NCBI RefSeq assembly: GCF_003020585.1
Contig: NZ_PXUE01000002.1
Location: forward strand, 310,001 to 374,000
Direction of reading: 5' to 3'
Length of the DNA stretch: 64,000 nucleotides
From: Chryseobacterium aurantiacum
Lineage (GTDB): Bacteria > Bacteroidota > Bacteroidia > Flavobacteriales > Weeksellaceae
How positions within the stretch are numbered: the first letter of the stretch is position 1; each line of letters begins with the position of its first letter. Below the pieces are notes generated by a model that worked only from the letters and a program-made list of their open reading frames with translations, was not told the origin of the DNA and searched no databases. Positions 1 to 9,647 of the stretch are shown one piece after another. The translations under genes and the position numbers were made by a program.

Positions 1-1770
1 CATAAGCCTTATCATCAATTAACAAAGGAACAGAAGAACTTCCTTTGGAAAGGTGACGGGAAAGGCAATTTTCCATGCATTAATAACTTCTTCAAGATGC
101 TTGAAGAAAATCTTTATAAAATTCAATACCGGGTTATGCTTTCCCGTTACAGAGGAAAAACCCTGTGTCCTACTTGTGAAGGATTGAGACTTCGTGAAGA
201 AACCAGCTGGGTAAAAGTAGATGGGCATAACATTCAATCCATGATTGAACTTCCATTGGATGAACTTGCTCCATTAATCAATAGTCTTCAACTTTCGGAT
301 CATGATAAAGAAGTTGCCAAAAGGCTTCTATATGAGATTACAACCCGTCTTGAGTTTTTATTGAAAGTGGGTTTAGGTTACCTTACCTTAAACAGAACCT
401 CCAATACCCTTTCAGGAGGGGAAAGCCAGAGAATTAACCTGGCAACAAGCTTGGGAAGTTCGCTGGTGGGTTCTATCTATATATTAGATGAACCATCCAT
501 TGGGCTGCATTCCAAGGATACGGAAAACCTTATTGGAGTACTAAAGAATCTTCGTAACCTTGGAAATACCGTGATTGTAGTAGAACATGATGAAGATGTA
601 ATGCGCGCTGCCGATTATATTATTGACATTGGCCCTGAAGCAGGTTATCTAGGTGGTGAATTGGTATTTGCAGGAGACTATAATGATCTTAAAAAAGCCA
701 ACACTCTTACCTCAGAATATCTTACTGGAAGACTTGAAATAGAGGTTCCAAAGAAACGTAGAAAAGGAAAAGAATGGATTCATATCAAAGGTGCCCGTCA
801 GAATAACCTTAAAAATATAGATGTAGACGTTCCTCTGGAAAGTCTGGTCGTAATTTCAGGAGTTTCCGGAAGTGGAAAATCTACCCTGATGAGGGAAATT
901 CTAACCAATGACATTCAGATCCAGCTGGGAATGGGTGGCAAAAAAGGAGACTATGACTCAGTAGAATTCCCAAAGAAACTAATCAAGAATATTGAATTGA
1001 TTGACCAAAACCCAATTGGAAAATCATCCCGTTCAAATCCTGTTACTTATCTTAAAGCCTATGACGATATCCGAGATCTTTTTGCCAAGCAGAAAATCTC
1101 AAAAATGATGGGTTATAAACCTAAACACTTCTCTTTCAATGTAGATGGTGGAAGGTGTGATGAATGTAAAGGAGAAGGGGTAATTAATGTTTCCATGCAG
1201 TTTATGGCTGATATTGAACTGGAATGTGAAGTTTGCAAAGGAACACGATTCAAAAATGAAATCCTTGAGGTTAAATTTGACGAAAAAAGCATTTCAGATA
1301 TTCTTCACATGACCGTTGATGAAGCATTGGAATTCTTCAAGGATAATAAGGAAGAGAAAATTGTTACCAAACTAAGACCTTTACAGGAAGTTGGTTTAGG
1401 TTATTTACAGTTGGGTCAAAGCTCTTCTACCCTTTCCGGTGGTGAGGCACAGCGTGTAAAACTGGCTTCATTCCTTGTAAAAGGAGTAACTACGGATAAA
1501 ACTTTATTTATCTTTGATGAACCTTCCACGGGGCTTCACTTCCATGATATTCAGAAGCTTTTAAAATCACTACAGGCATTGATTGACCTTGGTCACTCAG
1601 TTATTGTGATTGAACATCAACCGGATATCATTAAGTGTGCAGATTATATCATCGATATCGGTCCGGAAGCAGGAAAACATGGTGGAGAAGTAGTATTTGC
1701 CGGGACGCCAGAGGACTTGATAAAAAATAAAAAGTCTTATACAGCAAAATACATCAAGGAAAAACTTTAA
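1..1770 (+). CDS. uvrA: UvrA-family excinuclease ABC subunit A, 5' end cut off by the window
   Basis: ATPase that recognises DNA lesions in nucleotide excision repair, or a UvrA2-like paralogue. The reading frame is open from base 1, so the gene starts upstream; about 589 residues are visible against roughly 940 for a whole UvrA. Seen in order, numbered from base 1: CPTC zinc cysteines (about 56), the first ABC signature LSGGESQ (about 138), Walker B ILDEPSIGLH (about 162), the second Walker A GVSGSGKST (about 288), the second zinc module CDEC...CEVC (about 387-416), LSGGEAQR (about 478) and FDEPSTGLH (about 505). This is the tandem ABC layout of UvrA. I cannot tell canonical UvrA from a UvrA2-type paralogue without the N-terminus. 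A terminator follows directly. Confidence 0.93.
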   Translation, partial: HKPYHQLTKEQKNFLWKGDGKGNFPCINNFFKMLEENLYKIQYRVMLSRYRGKTLCPTCEGLRLREETSWVKVDGHNIQSMIELPLDELAPLINSLQLSDHDKEVAKRLLYEITTRLEFLLKVGLGYLTLNRTSNTLSGGESQRINLATSLGSSLVGSIYILDEPSIGLHSKDTENLIGVLKNLRNLGNTVIVVEHDEDVMRAADYIIDIGPEAGYLGGELVFAGDYNDLKKANTLTSEYLTGRLEIEVPKKRRKGKEWIHIKGARQNNLKNIDVDVPLESLVVISGVSGSGKSTLMREILTNDIQIQLGMGGKKGDYDSVEFPKKLIKNIELIDQNPIGKSSRSNPVTYLKAYDDIRDLFAKQKISKMMGYKPKHFSFNVDGGRCDECKGEGVINVSMQFMADIELECEVCKGTRFKNEILEVKFDEKSISDILHMTVDEALEFFKDNKEEKIVTKLRPLQEVGLGYLQLGQSSSTLSGGEAQRVKLASFLVKGVTTDKTLFIFDEPSTGLHFHDIQKLLKSLQALIDLGHSVIVIEHQPDIIKCADYIIDIGPEAGKHGGEVVFAGTPEDLIKNKKSYTAKYIKEKL

Positions 1771-1780
1771 AATTAAATAT

Positions 1781-1812
1781 AAACAGAGAGCAATTGTTCT
1801 CTGTTTTTTTTA
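1781..1812 (+). terminator. Rho-independent terminator of the uvrA-family gene
   Basis: AAACAGAGA pairs with TCTCTGTTT around a short loop and runs into a T tract, 10 bases after the stop codon. Confidence 0.85.
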
Positions 1813-2258
1813 GCTATAACGGGAATTTCTACGAAAGATGAAGCATTCTGAATTGCAGATATCCATACACAGAATGTATCCTAAATTAATTGTTGTTGTG
1901 GAGTCAAGCTAGACTTATCCACAAAAAAATGTGGATAACTTGTGAATTTTAACATTAAATTCACATTTCGTATTAAAAATAGTAGTACATTTACTATGTA
2001 ATAATAATCGAAGTGGAAACTTTATTTGCTTTTCTTACTACTATTGAAATTGCAATTAAATTTGAAATAAAAATTTAAGCACAGCATTGTCGGCTGTGCT
2101 TTTTATTGTTGTCTAATTAAAAAAATGAGATGTATTATCTACTGAATCTGCTCCTAAAGAGCAGATTCTTTTATAATTAGTTCTTCGCAAGCCTCATGAT
2201 AACAAGAGATAATTTTAATAAAATCCTTAATTAATTTATTATTTTTATTCTTTTAAAA
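1813..2258. other. Non-coding stretch with an orphan terminator-like hairpin
   Basis: No convincing reading frame. AGCACAGC (2078-2085) pairs with GCTGTGCT (2093-2100), followed by TTTTATT. No gene ends just before it and uvrA already has its own terminator, so it could end an unannotated small RNA starting near 1950-2000. I could not fix a promoter for it. Confidence 0.4.
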
Positions 2259-2333
2259 GGCCACATAGTTCAATGGATAGAACAAAAGTTTCCTAAACTT
2301 TAGATCCAGGTTCGATCCCTGGTGCGGCTACCA
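2259..2333 (+). tRNA. tRNA-Arg (anticodon CCT), CCA end encoded
   Basis: Cloverleaf read by eye: acceptor GGCCACA, D stem GTTC/GAAC, anticodon stem AAAGT/ACTTT with loop TTCCTAA (anticodon CCT), T stem CCAGG/CCTGG with loop TTCGATC, 3' acceptor TGCGGCT, then A and CCA. The acceptor has a G1-U72 wobble and an A5-C68 mismatch, unusual for a healthy tRNA. It reads AGG codons. Confidence 0.92.
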
Positions 2334-2395
2334 ATCATTATTGAAATTGATATACCTTCAGTTCGCAATAACTATAGGGTATAAATTAGAAAACA

Positions 2396-2429
2396 AAATG
2401 GTATCACTGAACTTTCAATGATACCATTT
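2396..2429. terminator. Strong hairpin downstream of tRNA-Arg
   Basis: AAATGGTATCA pairs perfectly with TGATACCATTT (11 bp) around a 12-base loop. It lies between the tRNA and the convergent transporter gene and probably ends tRNA transcription, though the T tract is weak. Confidence 0.6.
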
Positions 2430-2607
2430 GTATTTGTAGAGAATGAGGGATTCAAATCATTCCCATCTCATTATTATTTATAAGCATTTTGATCTTCCTA
2501 TTACCTTAAGTGGACAACCTCGGATAATGAAAATTCTTTAAGCATTTGTAATGAGAAATTTTTGAATTGATTTTTAGAGCTTGTATATCCATATCACTCA
2601 CAGATAA

Positions 2608-4038
2608 CTAATAATACCCAATCAATTTCATCCATCCGCTTCCTATCACCAGATAAATGATTAATAATACCAAACCTATCTGTAATCCCATCAACCACCA
2701 GGATTTTAGATCCACATAGCCACTTCCAAAGAATACAGGAGCCGGCCCATGCCCATAATGGGTAAGTACGCCGTATATAGAACCCATAAAACCAAGCATC
2801 ATAGCCAATAACATTGGAGGTACTCCTAAAGATACACCAACCCCCAATAAAGCAGCATACATAGCCGCCACATGCGCAGTAGCACTGGCAAAAATATAAT
2901 GACTGAAAAAGTATAATGCAATAATAACAGGAAAAGCAGTCTGCCAACCTAATCCACCGATTTTCATTTTAATTAAATCGCTAAACCAGTCAATAAAACC
3001 AAGCTCATTTAATGAACCTGCCATCATTACCAATACAGCAAACCAAACAATGGTATCCCACGCTCCTTTTTCACTCTTTACATCTTCCCAGCTCAATACT
3101 GAAGTCAGCAACAACAGAGTAAGGCCAATGAAAGCAGCTGAAGCAGCGTCTATATGAAGTTTACTCCCAAAAATCCATAAAATTAGCAGGATAAAAAAGG
3201 CAGCGAGCATCAATTTTTCATTTCTTGATATCGGTCCCATCTCTTTAAGCTTTTCTTTTGCAATGAGGGGTGCATCAGGTGTTTTTTTCAGTTCAGGAGG
3301 ATATAGTTTGTACAGTACTACGGGAACTATTAAAAATGCAGCAAACCCTGGAACCAAACCGGCTGCAGCCCATGACATCCAGGTGATATCAACCCCAAAT
3401 CCGGCTGCAAATTTCTGGCACATAGGATTGCTTGCCGTACCTGTCAAAAACATGGAAGAGGTAATAAGGTTCATATAATAACTGCTAAGAGTAAGGAAAG
3501 ATCCCATTTTACGGTGTGTTTCCGGTTTATCCGGCACAGAATCAAAATTCACAGCCATAGATTTCATAATAGGAAAAATAATACCACCACCGCGTGCAGT
3601 ATTGCTCGGAATAGCAGGAGCCAGACACAAATCTGCCAGTCCCAAACCATAAGCCAGGCCTAATGTACTCTTACCAAATATTTTGATAAATATAAAAGCA
3701 ATACGTCTTCCCAGTCCCGTTTTTATAAAGCCTCTGGCAATGAAGAACGAAATACCGATGAGCCAAATCACTTTATCACCAAAACCCTGAAGAGCAAGAG
3801 TGATAGATTTCCCTGCATCTCCGGGAGCAAGAATCTGAGTAGCAGCAGTAAGACTGACAGCAGCCATACATATTGTCCCCATAGGAGCAGCTTTCAGGAT
3901 AATTCCCATAATTGAACAGATAAAAATAGCAAACAAGTGCCAGGCTTCAGGTTTTACGGTTTCTGGTGCCGGTATAAACCACAAGACTACTCCCATCGCA
4001 AGAACTGCGAGGATACTTTTAAAATTAATTTCTTTCAT
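2608..4038 (-). CDS. DASS/SLC13-family dicarboxylate or anion transporter (CitT/DiT1-like)
   Basis: Inner-membrane carrier for di- or tricarboxylates, by Na+ symport or by exchange as in CitT, TtdT and plant DiT1. The 476 residues are highly hydrophobic, with about a dozen membrane segments. The motif PSNTARGGGIIFP near residue 144 is the SNT substrate and sodium loop in the form typical of the CitT/DiT1 branch. A second half-repeat loop (ATAHVAAM) lies near residue 390. The gene follows the porin gene with a 17-base gap, so outer- and inner-membrane uptake are probably co-transcribed. Its place beside nitrite ammonification genes suggests an anaerobic carbon role such as succinate or fumarate exchange, but the substrate cannot be read from sequence. 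Confidence 0.85.
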   Translation of the reverse strand: MKEINFKSILAVLAMGVVLWFIPAPETVKPEAWHLFAIFICSIMGIILKAAPMGTICMAAVSLTAATQILAPGDAGKSITLALQGFGDKVIWLIGISFFIARGFIKTGLGRRIAFIFIKIFGKSTLGLAYGLGLADLCLAPAIPSNTARGGGIIFPIMKSMAVNFDSVPDKPETHRKMGSFLTLSSYYMNLITSSMFLTGTASNPMCQKFAAGFGVDITWMSWAAAGLVPGFAAFLIVPVVLYKLYPPELKKTPDAPLIAKEKLKEMGPISRNEKLMLAAFFILLILWIFGSKLHIDAASAAFIGLTLLLLTSVLSWEDVKSEKGAWDTIVWFAVLVMMAGSLNELGFIDWFSDLIKMKIGGLGWQTAFPVIIALYFFSHYIFASATAHVAAMYAALLGVGVSLGVPPMLLAMMLGFMGSIYGVLTHYGHGPAPVFFGSGYVDLKSWWLMGLQIGLVLLIIYLVIGSGWMKLIGYY

Positions 4039-4055
4039 AAATCGATATTTATGTA

Positions 4056-5213
4056 TTAAAACTTAAATTGAAACTGGGTGAAGAAAAAATTCGCGTCCCA
4101 TTGGTTGCTATTCTCCACTTGGCGTTTATATCTGTCGAACACCATCCCAAAAGATAGTCTGGCGGCATAATTATCATCTAGAAGAACTCCAAAGAATGGT
4201 GTAATGGTTGTTCGTGGATTTCCGTTGGGAATCAACTGCTCAAAATATTCATATCGTGTAGAAAATTCCAGTGCTTTTACCCTTGAAAGACCAATATTGT
4301 ATTTCACCGAGGGAGTAAAATAAACACCACCCATACGATAGTCACCTAATTTTTTATCAACTACTTTGGATGCTATATATTCATTAAAATTGGTTCCGTT
4401 CTTGTATTCAGCATCCATTGCTAAAATCCATTTAGAAGCCAATGGCATTTCTCCCTGTATATCAATACCGTAAGCGGTACCCGTCTGATGGTCATAACGA
4501 CCAGTACCCCCATTAATCCCAACCTTCAAGTGTTTATTTACCTGATACTCTACTCTTCCGGTAAGATCTTTATTCCGGTCATTATCCCCAGTCATATTCT
4601 TGCCGTTTCCATTAACCGCAGAAACATAATAAGTGATCGGAATTCCTTTGTCTGCTAAGGAACCCGATAATCCTAGCCCCAACTGAAAGCTTTGCCAACC
4701 GTTTCTGCCAAACTCTTCATACTGATTTGACCATACATACGAATGGCGTACCTCATAGGGATACATATCTTCTATTCCAAAAAAAGGACGGAACTGACCT
4801 ATATATAATACAGCATATTTATTGAAAGTATACTTTATAAAAGCATTTTCCAGAACCCTCGTCTGTGGATTGTTTTTAAAATCTGCCAGATTCACAAGAA
4901 CAGAAGCACTCATCTTATCACTAATCTGATAATTACCGGAAAGACGTACATACCTTAAAAAAAGACCATCTCGGGCATCGGTACCTGTACTGCTGTGTTT
5001 TCCATACATATCCACATTCTCGGTTAATGAGGACCTGTATTCTGAAACAAGCAAGGCTCCTGCCTTAATATTCTTGACAAAAGAAACCGTTTTTTTAATG
5101 GTATCTTTTTTAACTAAAGGTTGGGGTTGTAACTGTTGTGCATTGAGTTGCGTAAAACATGATGCACCAATAAGAAATAGCCGCATTTGAAATGCAGTAA
5201 ACTGGGAATACAT
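4056..5213 (-). CDS. Outer-membrane porin, phosphate-selective porin O/P-like
   Basis: A 385-residue beta-barrel channel candidate. An N-terminal hydrophobic stretch (residues 11-22) ends at LNA-QQ, a likely signal peptidase site. The mature part is rich in alternating aromatic and polar residues, with YEYFEQL, RYDHQTG and the terminal FQFKF, the aromatic-ending strand that the Bam complex recognises. Overall pattern and length fit the OprO/OprP family. Translation may begin at Met1 or Met10 (5186); Met1 gives the more normal signal peptide. The gene lies directly before the dicarboxylate carrier, so it may admit that substrate rather than phosphate. Specificity is uncertain. Confidence 0.75.
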   Translation of the reverse strand: MYSQFTAFQMRLFLIGASCFTQLNAQQLQPQPLVKKDTIKKTVSFVKNIKAGALLVSEYRSSLTENVDMYGKHSSTGTDARDGLFLRYVRLSGNYQISDKMSASVLVNLADFKNNPQTRVLENAFIKYTFNKYAVLYIGQFRPFFGIEDMYPYEVRHSYVWSNQYEEFGRNGWQSFQLGLGLSGSLADKGIPITYYVSAVNGNGKNMTGDNDRNKDLTGRVEYQVNKHLKVGINGGTGRYDHQTGTAYGIDIQGEMPLASKWILAMDAEYKNGTNFNEYIASKVVDKKLGDYRMGGVYFTPSVKYNIGLSRVKALEFSTRYEYFEQLIPNGNPRTTITPFFGVLLDDNYAARLSFGMVFDRYKRQVENSNQWDANFFFTQFQFKF

Positions 5214-5529
5214 AAGTTTGTGTTTTTAGTTAATACTATAATATTATTCAGGAATATCAGTATATTCCAAATTCTTTTATAATGAATTTATCATGTTTCT
5301 ACCCTCATGAAAGTTCAGATAGAAAAGAATGATAATCGATATGTTTTCATACCTATTCCGAATAGTTTTTAGAGCTATATTATGCTTTCACATTGATAGG
5401 TAAACATCCAGAATATTTCGTAAATACATCCCATAGAAACAGGATAAAAATGCCGGATATAGATAAATAATCAAGGGAAGTGATCATTACTAAAATCCAA
5501 TCTTTCAGTTTTATTGTTAACAGCAATTA
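5214..5529. other. Intergenic gap between ccsA and the porin operon
   Basis: No gene or clear terminator. It probably carries the minus-strand promoter of the porin-transporter pair, but no convincing TAnnTTTG box was found. Confidence 0.4.
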
Positions 5530-6318
5530 TTATCCGCTGTAAGTATGTACACTGTTTGATGCAGAGGGTAGATAATTCACCCCAAACCAGCAAATTAACA
5601 GTAAAGTAAATGCAAGTATGAGAATGTAAAAATCTCTCTCAGGGGCATCATTTTTATATTTATATCTTATATGAATATAGAGCAAATATCCTATCCAGGT
5701 AATAAAAGCCCATGTTTCCTTAGGATCCCAGGTCCAATAATGTCCCCATGCTTCTTTTGCCCACAATGCTCCGAACAATAAACCCAGTGTAAGAAATGTA
5801 TACCCTATATTAATAAGTTTATTTACCATTTCTAATTCACGATCTATCGATTGCTTTTTTTTGAGCTTGAAAATTCCGAATACTGCCAGAAGTGTAGCCA
5901 TCCCGAACATGGCATAAGCAAATATATAGACTACCACATGAGGAATAAACCAGATACTGTGTAAGGCTGGCATTAATGATTTATTAAAAGTATCAGGATT
6001 GAAATATGTAATTCCTAAAAAAGTCAGCATCATTATTGCTGCATAAGACAGAATCCATTTATATCGGTAGAGAACATAGAGGCTGATACCAATCACTCCA
6101 ATAAAAAACGAGTACCATAGTCTGGTTTCTGCCAGGGTTCTTAACGGCGGCCTCTCTAAATTTATCCAGAGCAAAGCAATAAAAACAGCTATAACAATAG
6201 TAGATAAAGAAAAGAAGATCAGCGAAAAAAAATTGTATTTTTTTAGGTATAAAAAAACATTGGTAAGGATGGAAAGTAAGCAAATTGCATAGAAAACAAT
6301 ATCAAATAAATACCACAT
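5530..6318 (-). CDS. ccsA: Cytochrome c maturation protein CcsA/ResC (heme handling)
   Basis: Membrane half of the System II cytochrome c synthetase, which moves heme across the membrane and joins it to apocytochrome CxxCH motifs. It has 262 residues with many membrane spans. The tryptophan-rich WWD motif WAKEAWGHYWTWDPKE lies at residues 186-201. Heme-ligand histidines are visible in SIWFIPHVVV (about 127) and in the C-terminal VHTYSG. The start codon overlaps the upstream ccsB stop as TAATG, so translation is coupled. Many Bacteroidota have this as one CcsBA fusion; here it is two genes. It follows nrfH-nrfA-ccsB, so it most likely serves maturation of the nine NrfHA hemes. Confidence 0.93.
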   Translation of the reverse strand: MWYLFDIVFYAICLLSILTNVFLYLKKYNFFSLIFFSLSTIVIAVFIALLWINLERPPLRTLAETRLWYSFFIGVIGISLYVLYRYKWILSYAAIMMLTFLGITYFNPDTFNKSLMPALHSIWFIPHVVVYIFAYAMFGMATLLAVFGIFKLKKKQSIDRELEMVNKLINIGYTFLTLGLLFGALWAKEAWGHYWTWDPKETWAFITWIGYLLYIHIRYKYKNDAPERDFYILILAFTLLLICWFGVNYLPSASNSVHTYSG

Positions 6319-7562
6319 TACGGTTTACTATTTTTGATTAAAAAACTAAAAGTTCCTGCCATTAGAATAAAAATCCCCAAATAAACCAATGGAAGCCAAG
6401 GATCATGTACTAACTCTACAATACTGATGTCTGACCATCTTCCCATTTTTTCATCATAACTGGTTTGATAAATTTTCCAGCCATCTACAGATAAAGGTTG
6501 GTTTACATAAATGGAATGTTTTTCTATTTTATCTGATTCTTTCTGATAAACCAGCAGCTCCGATTCAAACTTTTTGGCTTCCGGAGGTGCCATTACTAAG
6601 GTTCTGTTTTTACTAAGGCTTACAGCCTTTGGTGGTAACTGAAAATTACCGGATGAGATCCATTCTATTTTTTTCTTACCGGTTTCTTTATCTCTTATGG
6701 ATATTTTGGCAGCATTGGTAGAGCCCCACATAGGATTCTTAGAATATTTTTTTTCACCGGTGGGTACTGCATTTTCAATATATTCCAGCAGAGTAACTTC
6801 CCATTTGTCAAACTGATGGACTGTATTAGGTTTTTCAAGAAGAAAACCCTCTGGTTTTGCTTTGGGTAAAGACTCTCCTTTTTCGTCAATCACAAAAATT
6901 TTATTAGGATAGATATCCATTTTAAATTTTTTGAGTTCTAATGCAATAGGCAGCTCTATAACATGGCCTTTATCATCTACTCCTCTCCATTCCGGTATAT
7001 CATTTTGTAAAGTCATCTTTAGCCTCAAAATATCTCCCTGCCCCAATACCCCCGAAAAAAGGATGAGCCACAACCCAAAATGATTGAGTAAAAAAGTGAT
7101 GTTTTTACGTTGATAAATTAAAGACCTTTTAAGAATTGCAAACCATAAATTAATTAATAATCCAAGATAAAAGAACCCAAAATACCAAGTGGCAGTAATA
7201 TTATCCAGTCCCATTTTATATAAAAACTCATTGCCGGGTTTTTGCATTTCAATAGGAAGAGGTTTTAAATTAAAGCTTCCCAGACCAATTGTTAATACTC
7301 CGGTTACCACAATCATACATAGGGCAAACGGAACACTGGATAGTAAATTGACCCAATCTTTCTGTTTAAAGAATAAAAAGAGGGTTGTAGTAATAATGAT
7401 AAAGCTAATTCCAATATATAGATTAAAAGGAAACGTAAACCATTCTTTGGGTATAGAACCTAAAAAACATTGTAAGAAAAAACCTAAACATAAGAGTATT
7501 GCAGAAACCGTAATGCTTACCTTATAATGGTTACTTTTATGAAAAGAACTTTTAAAAGTCAT
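6318..7562 (-). CDS. ccsB: Cytochrome c maturation protein CcsB/ResB
   Basis: Partner of CcsA in System II, thought to hold apocytochrome for heme attachment on the periplasmic side. It has 414 residues: four membrane segments in the first half, including NHFGLWLILFSGVLGQGD with the conserved histidine (about 165-183), a large periplasmic domain, and one final membrane helix near the C-terminus. This is the ResB layout. It lies between nrfA (25-base gap) and ccsA (1-base overlap), consistent with a four-gene transcript. Confidence 0.88.
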   Translation of the reverse strand: MTFKSSFHKSNHYKVSITVSAILLCLGFFLQCFLGSIPKEWFTFPFNLYIGISFIIITTTLFLFFKQKDWVNLLSSVPFALCMIVVTGVLTIGLGSFNLKPLPIEMQKPGNEFLYKMGLDNITATWYFGFFYLGLLINLWFAILKRSLIYQRKNITFLLNHFGLWLILFSGVLGQGDILRLKMTLQNDIPEWRGVDDKGHVIELPIALELKKFKMDIYPNKIFVIDEKGESLPKAKPEGFLLEKPNTVHQFDKWEVTLLEYIENAVPTGEKKYSKNPMWGSTNAAKISIRDKETGKKKIEWISSGNFQLPPKAVSLSKNRTLVMAPPEAKKFESELLVYQKESDKIEKHSIYVNQPLSVDGWKIYQTSYDEKMGRWSDISIVELVHDPWLPLVYLGIFILMAGTFSFLIKNSKP

Positions 7563-7587
7563 CTATAAAATTTAGAATAAAAGAAAA

Positions 7588-9054
7588 TTAACTATTGGAC
7601 ACCAGTGTACCTTGTGCTTTTGCTTTTTTAATCCATTCAGGAACAACAGTTCTTTTAAACTGTTCTTTTGCAGCCTTTTCTTTAGCGATATCTAACCCAA
7701 TGAATTTCTGTGCTTTTTCTTTTGTATTAATGTCTGGCATGATAAATTTTCCTGTGATTTTCTTTCTGTCGATCAGTAAATTCATCGTATTATCAGCCTC
7801 CATAGCATTATACATACCATCTGCCAATACTCGTTGAGCTTCAAGAGGTGCATGGAAAGCTGCCCCATGCGATGCTGTAATATAATCCCATCTCCATTGT
7901 GATTTTCTTATAAGAGCTAAAACGGGTTTCATCTCAGCTTCTGTAGCTTGATTATCCCATAGGAACTTTGCTTTAAGATGTACTTTTACCAATTGTTTTT
8001 CTAATCTGTCTCTTAAAGAATACACCATATCCTGTCTTTCATAAATATTTTGTGTCAGTGTACCTTCACTTTCCCTGTGACAAACCTGGCAAGTATTATT
8101 GATATTGGCCAATGGACTGCTAACATGGTGGTCTGTATATTTTATGCCTCCCTGAGACTTGTAAGGCATATGGCAATCTGCGCAAGAAACTCCTCTTTGG
8201 GCATGAATTCCCAGTTCATAAATTTCATAATCGGGATGCTGTGCCTTTAATATAGGGGTTTTACTAAGTTTGTGTTCAAAATCTACATGCTTTACCTCAT
8301 CATAATACTTTTCCATTTTTTCTACGGTTTTACCCTGATCCCAAGGGAACGTAAGATATTTGCCGTCACCTTTAAAATAATATTCAACATGGCACTGTGC
8401 ACATACCAATGAGCGCATTTCCTGATGGGTAGCCTGTTTTATATCCTTTCCTGTTCTGGTAAAAGCTTCCACCAAGGCAGGTCTGGTAATTGTAAGGTTC
8501 ATGGTTTTAGGATCGTGGCAGTCTGCACAGCCTATACTGTTGGTAACCTCATGCCCTAATGCAGAAAGTTTGGTTTTGTAAAATTCTGCAACGCCCATTT
8601 TATTCATCATTCTAGGAACATCAGGTGATTTACAAGTCCAGCAGGTACTTGGCTGAGGCCCGGGATCCGTGGCAGAAGGAGCTCCTGTTCTAAGGCTGTT
8701 TCTTACGTCATTTACAGCATAATAGTGCCCTCTCGGTTCGTTATAATCTTTAGAAAAAGCATATCCTGCCCAAAGAATTACCATTTCCGGTCTGTTTTTT
8801 AGAGCATCCACCAAGCCGCTTCCCATATACTTTGACTTGAAAGTGGTATCTGATGTCTGTTTCCAGGACTGATATTCTCTTTCATACACTTTCCCCCATA
8901 CTTCATTTCTCGACTCAAATGGTTTTATGTTGTTATCAGCTAAAGAAAGATGCTGTGCTTCAGCTTTTCTTTGCATGATAGAATTGGCAAGCATTCCTAA
9001 AGCAAAAATAACAACAGACAATAATACTATTATAAGCCAGTTTTTCTTTTTCAT
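7588..9054 (-). CDS. nrfA: Pentaheme ammonia-forming nitrite reductase NrfA
   Basis: Periplasmic enzyme that reduces nitrite to ammonium with six electrons. It has 488 residues with an N-terminal membrane anchor or signal. Five heme sites: the catalytic CWTCK (138-142), where lysine replaces the usual histidine as heme ligand and is diagnostic for NrfA, then CADCH (176), CAQCH (218), CADCH (291) and CQVCH (322). CAQCHVEYYF and QGKTVEKMEKYYDEV also match the family, the former near the calcium site. It lies 11 bases after nrfH, its quinol-oxidising partner, and before the heme-loading genes. All heme ligand motifs are intact, so it should be active. Confidence 0.97.
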   Translation of the reverse strand: MKKKNWLIIVLLSVVIFALGMLANSIMQRKAEAQHLSLADNNIKPFESRNEVWGKVYEREYQSWKQTSDTTFKSKYMGSGLVDALKNRPEMVILWAGYAFSKDYNEPRGHYYAVNDVRNSLRTGAPSATDPGPQPSTCWTCKSPDVPRMMNKMGVAEFYKTKLSALGHEVTNSIGCADCHDPKTMNLTITRPALVEAFTRTGKDIKQATHQEMRSLVCAQCHVEYYFKGDGKYLTFPWDQGKTVEKMEKYYDEVKHVDFEHKLSKTPILKAQHPDYEIYELGIHAQRGVSCADCHMPYKSQGGIKYTDHHVSSPLANINNTCQVCHRESEGTLTQNIYERQDMVYSLRDRLEKQLVKVHLKAKFLWDNQATEAEMKPVLALIRKSQWRWDYITASHGAAFHAPLEAQRVLADGMYNAMEADNTMNLLIDRKKITGKFIMPDINTKEKAQKFIGLDIAKEKAAKEQFKRTVVPEWIKKAKAQGTLVSNS

Positions 9055-9065
9055 CTTTATAGTCT

Positions 9066-9647
9066 TTATTTATTATTTATTTTATTCGTTTTGGTCATCT
9101 TATCCAGCCAGTCCGGTACAGGCTGGTCTGTAAGCGGTACTCTGGCGTTGGGAGATGAATTTAATCCTCTTACTGTACTGTGAGGGATCTCTCTATGGCA
9201 ATCCCAGCATAATTTTCCGTTATTTTCGTGGGCTATTTCTGCAGTAACATTTCCGGTAGAAACCACACTGTTTAATGTACTATGACATCTGATACAGTTT
9301 TCCTGCACCACTGTTTCTCCTGCTTCTTTTATTGTGATAACCTGAGGTTCCATTCTAAGAGCAAACATAGAGGCATGCCTCATACCGTCCATTGCTTTGA
9401 AGTAATATTTTCTTGCTATATTATCATGAGGAACATGGCAGTCATTGCAATTGGTTACTCTTCCATGTGAAGAATGGAACCATGTTGCATATTCAGGGGC
9501 CATAATATGACAGTTAACGCATGCTTTTGGATTATCAGACAGGTAAGAATAAGCCTTTGAAATATAGAAAACATAGCCTGTAAGCCCTATCAAAACTCCT
9601 ACAAGAGACGGTATCAAAAGTTTTCTATTATTGCTAAAAATTCTCAT
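9066..9647 (-). CDS. nrfH: NrfH, tetraheme quinol dehydrogenase subunit (NapC/NirT family)
   Basis: Membrane-anchored cytochrome that takes electrons from menaquinol and passes them to NrfA. It has 193 residues with one N-terminal helix (about 11-29) and four heme motifs: CVNCHIM (43-49, whose methionine is the known unusual heme-1 ligand of NrfH), CNDCH (67), CIRCH (118) and CWDCH (147). First gene of the nrfH-nrfA-ccsB-ccsA run. The promoter should lie in the upstream 540-base gap; no FNR-type TTGAT-N4-ATCAA site was seen there. Confidence 0.95.
   Translation of the reverse strand: MRIFSNNRKLLIPSLVGVLIGLTGYVFYISKAYSYLSDNPKACVNCHIMAPEYATWFHSSHGRVTNCNDCHVPHDNIARKYYFKAMDGMRHASMFALRMEPQVITIKEAGETVVQENCIRCHSTLNSVVSTGNVTAEIAHENNGKLCWDCHREIPHSTVRGLNSSPNARVPLTDQPVPDWLDKMTKTNKINNK

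Noticed and set aside
5330-5380. TCGATATGT motif between ccsA and the porin gene
   Set aside because: No TTTG-type -7 box at 13 bp and no upstream half-site.
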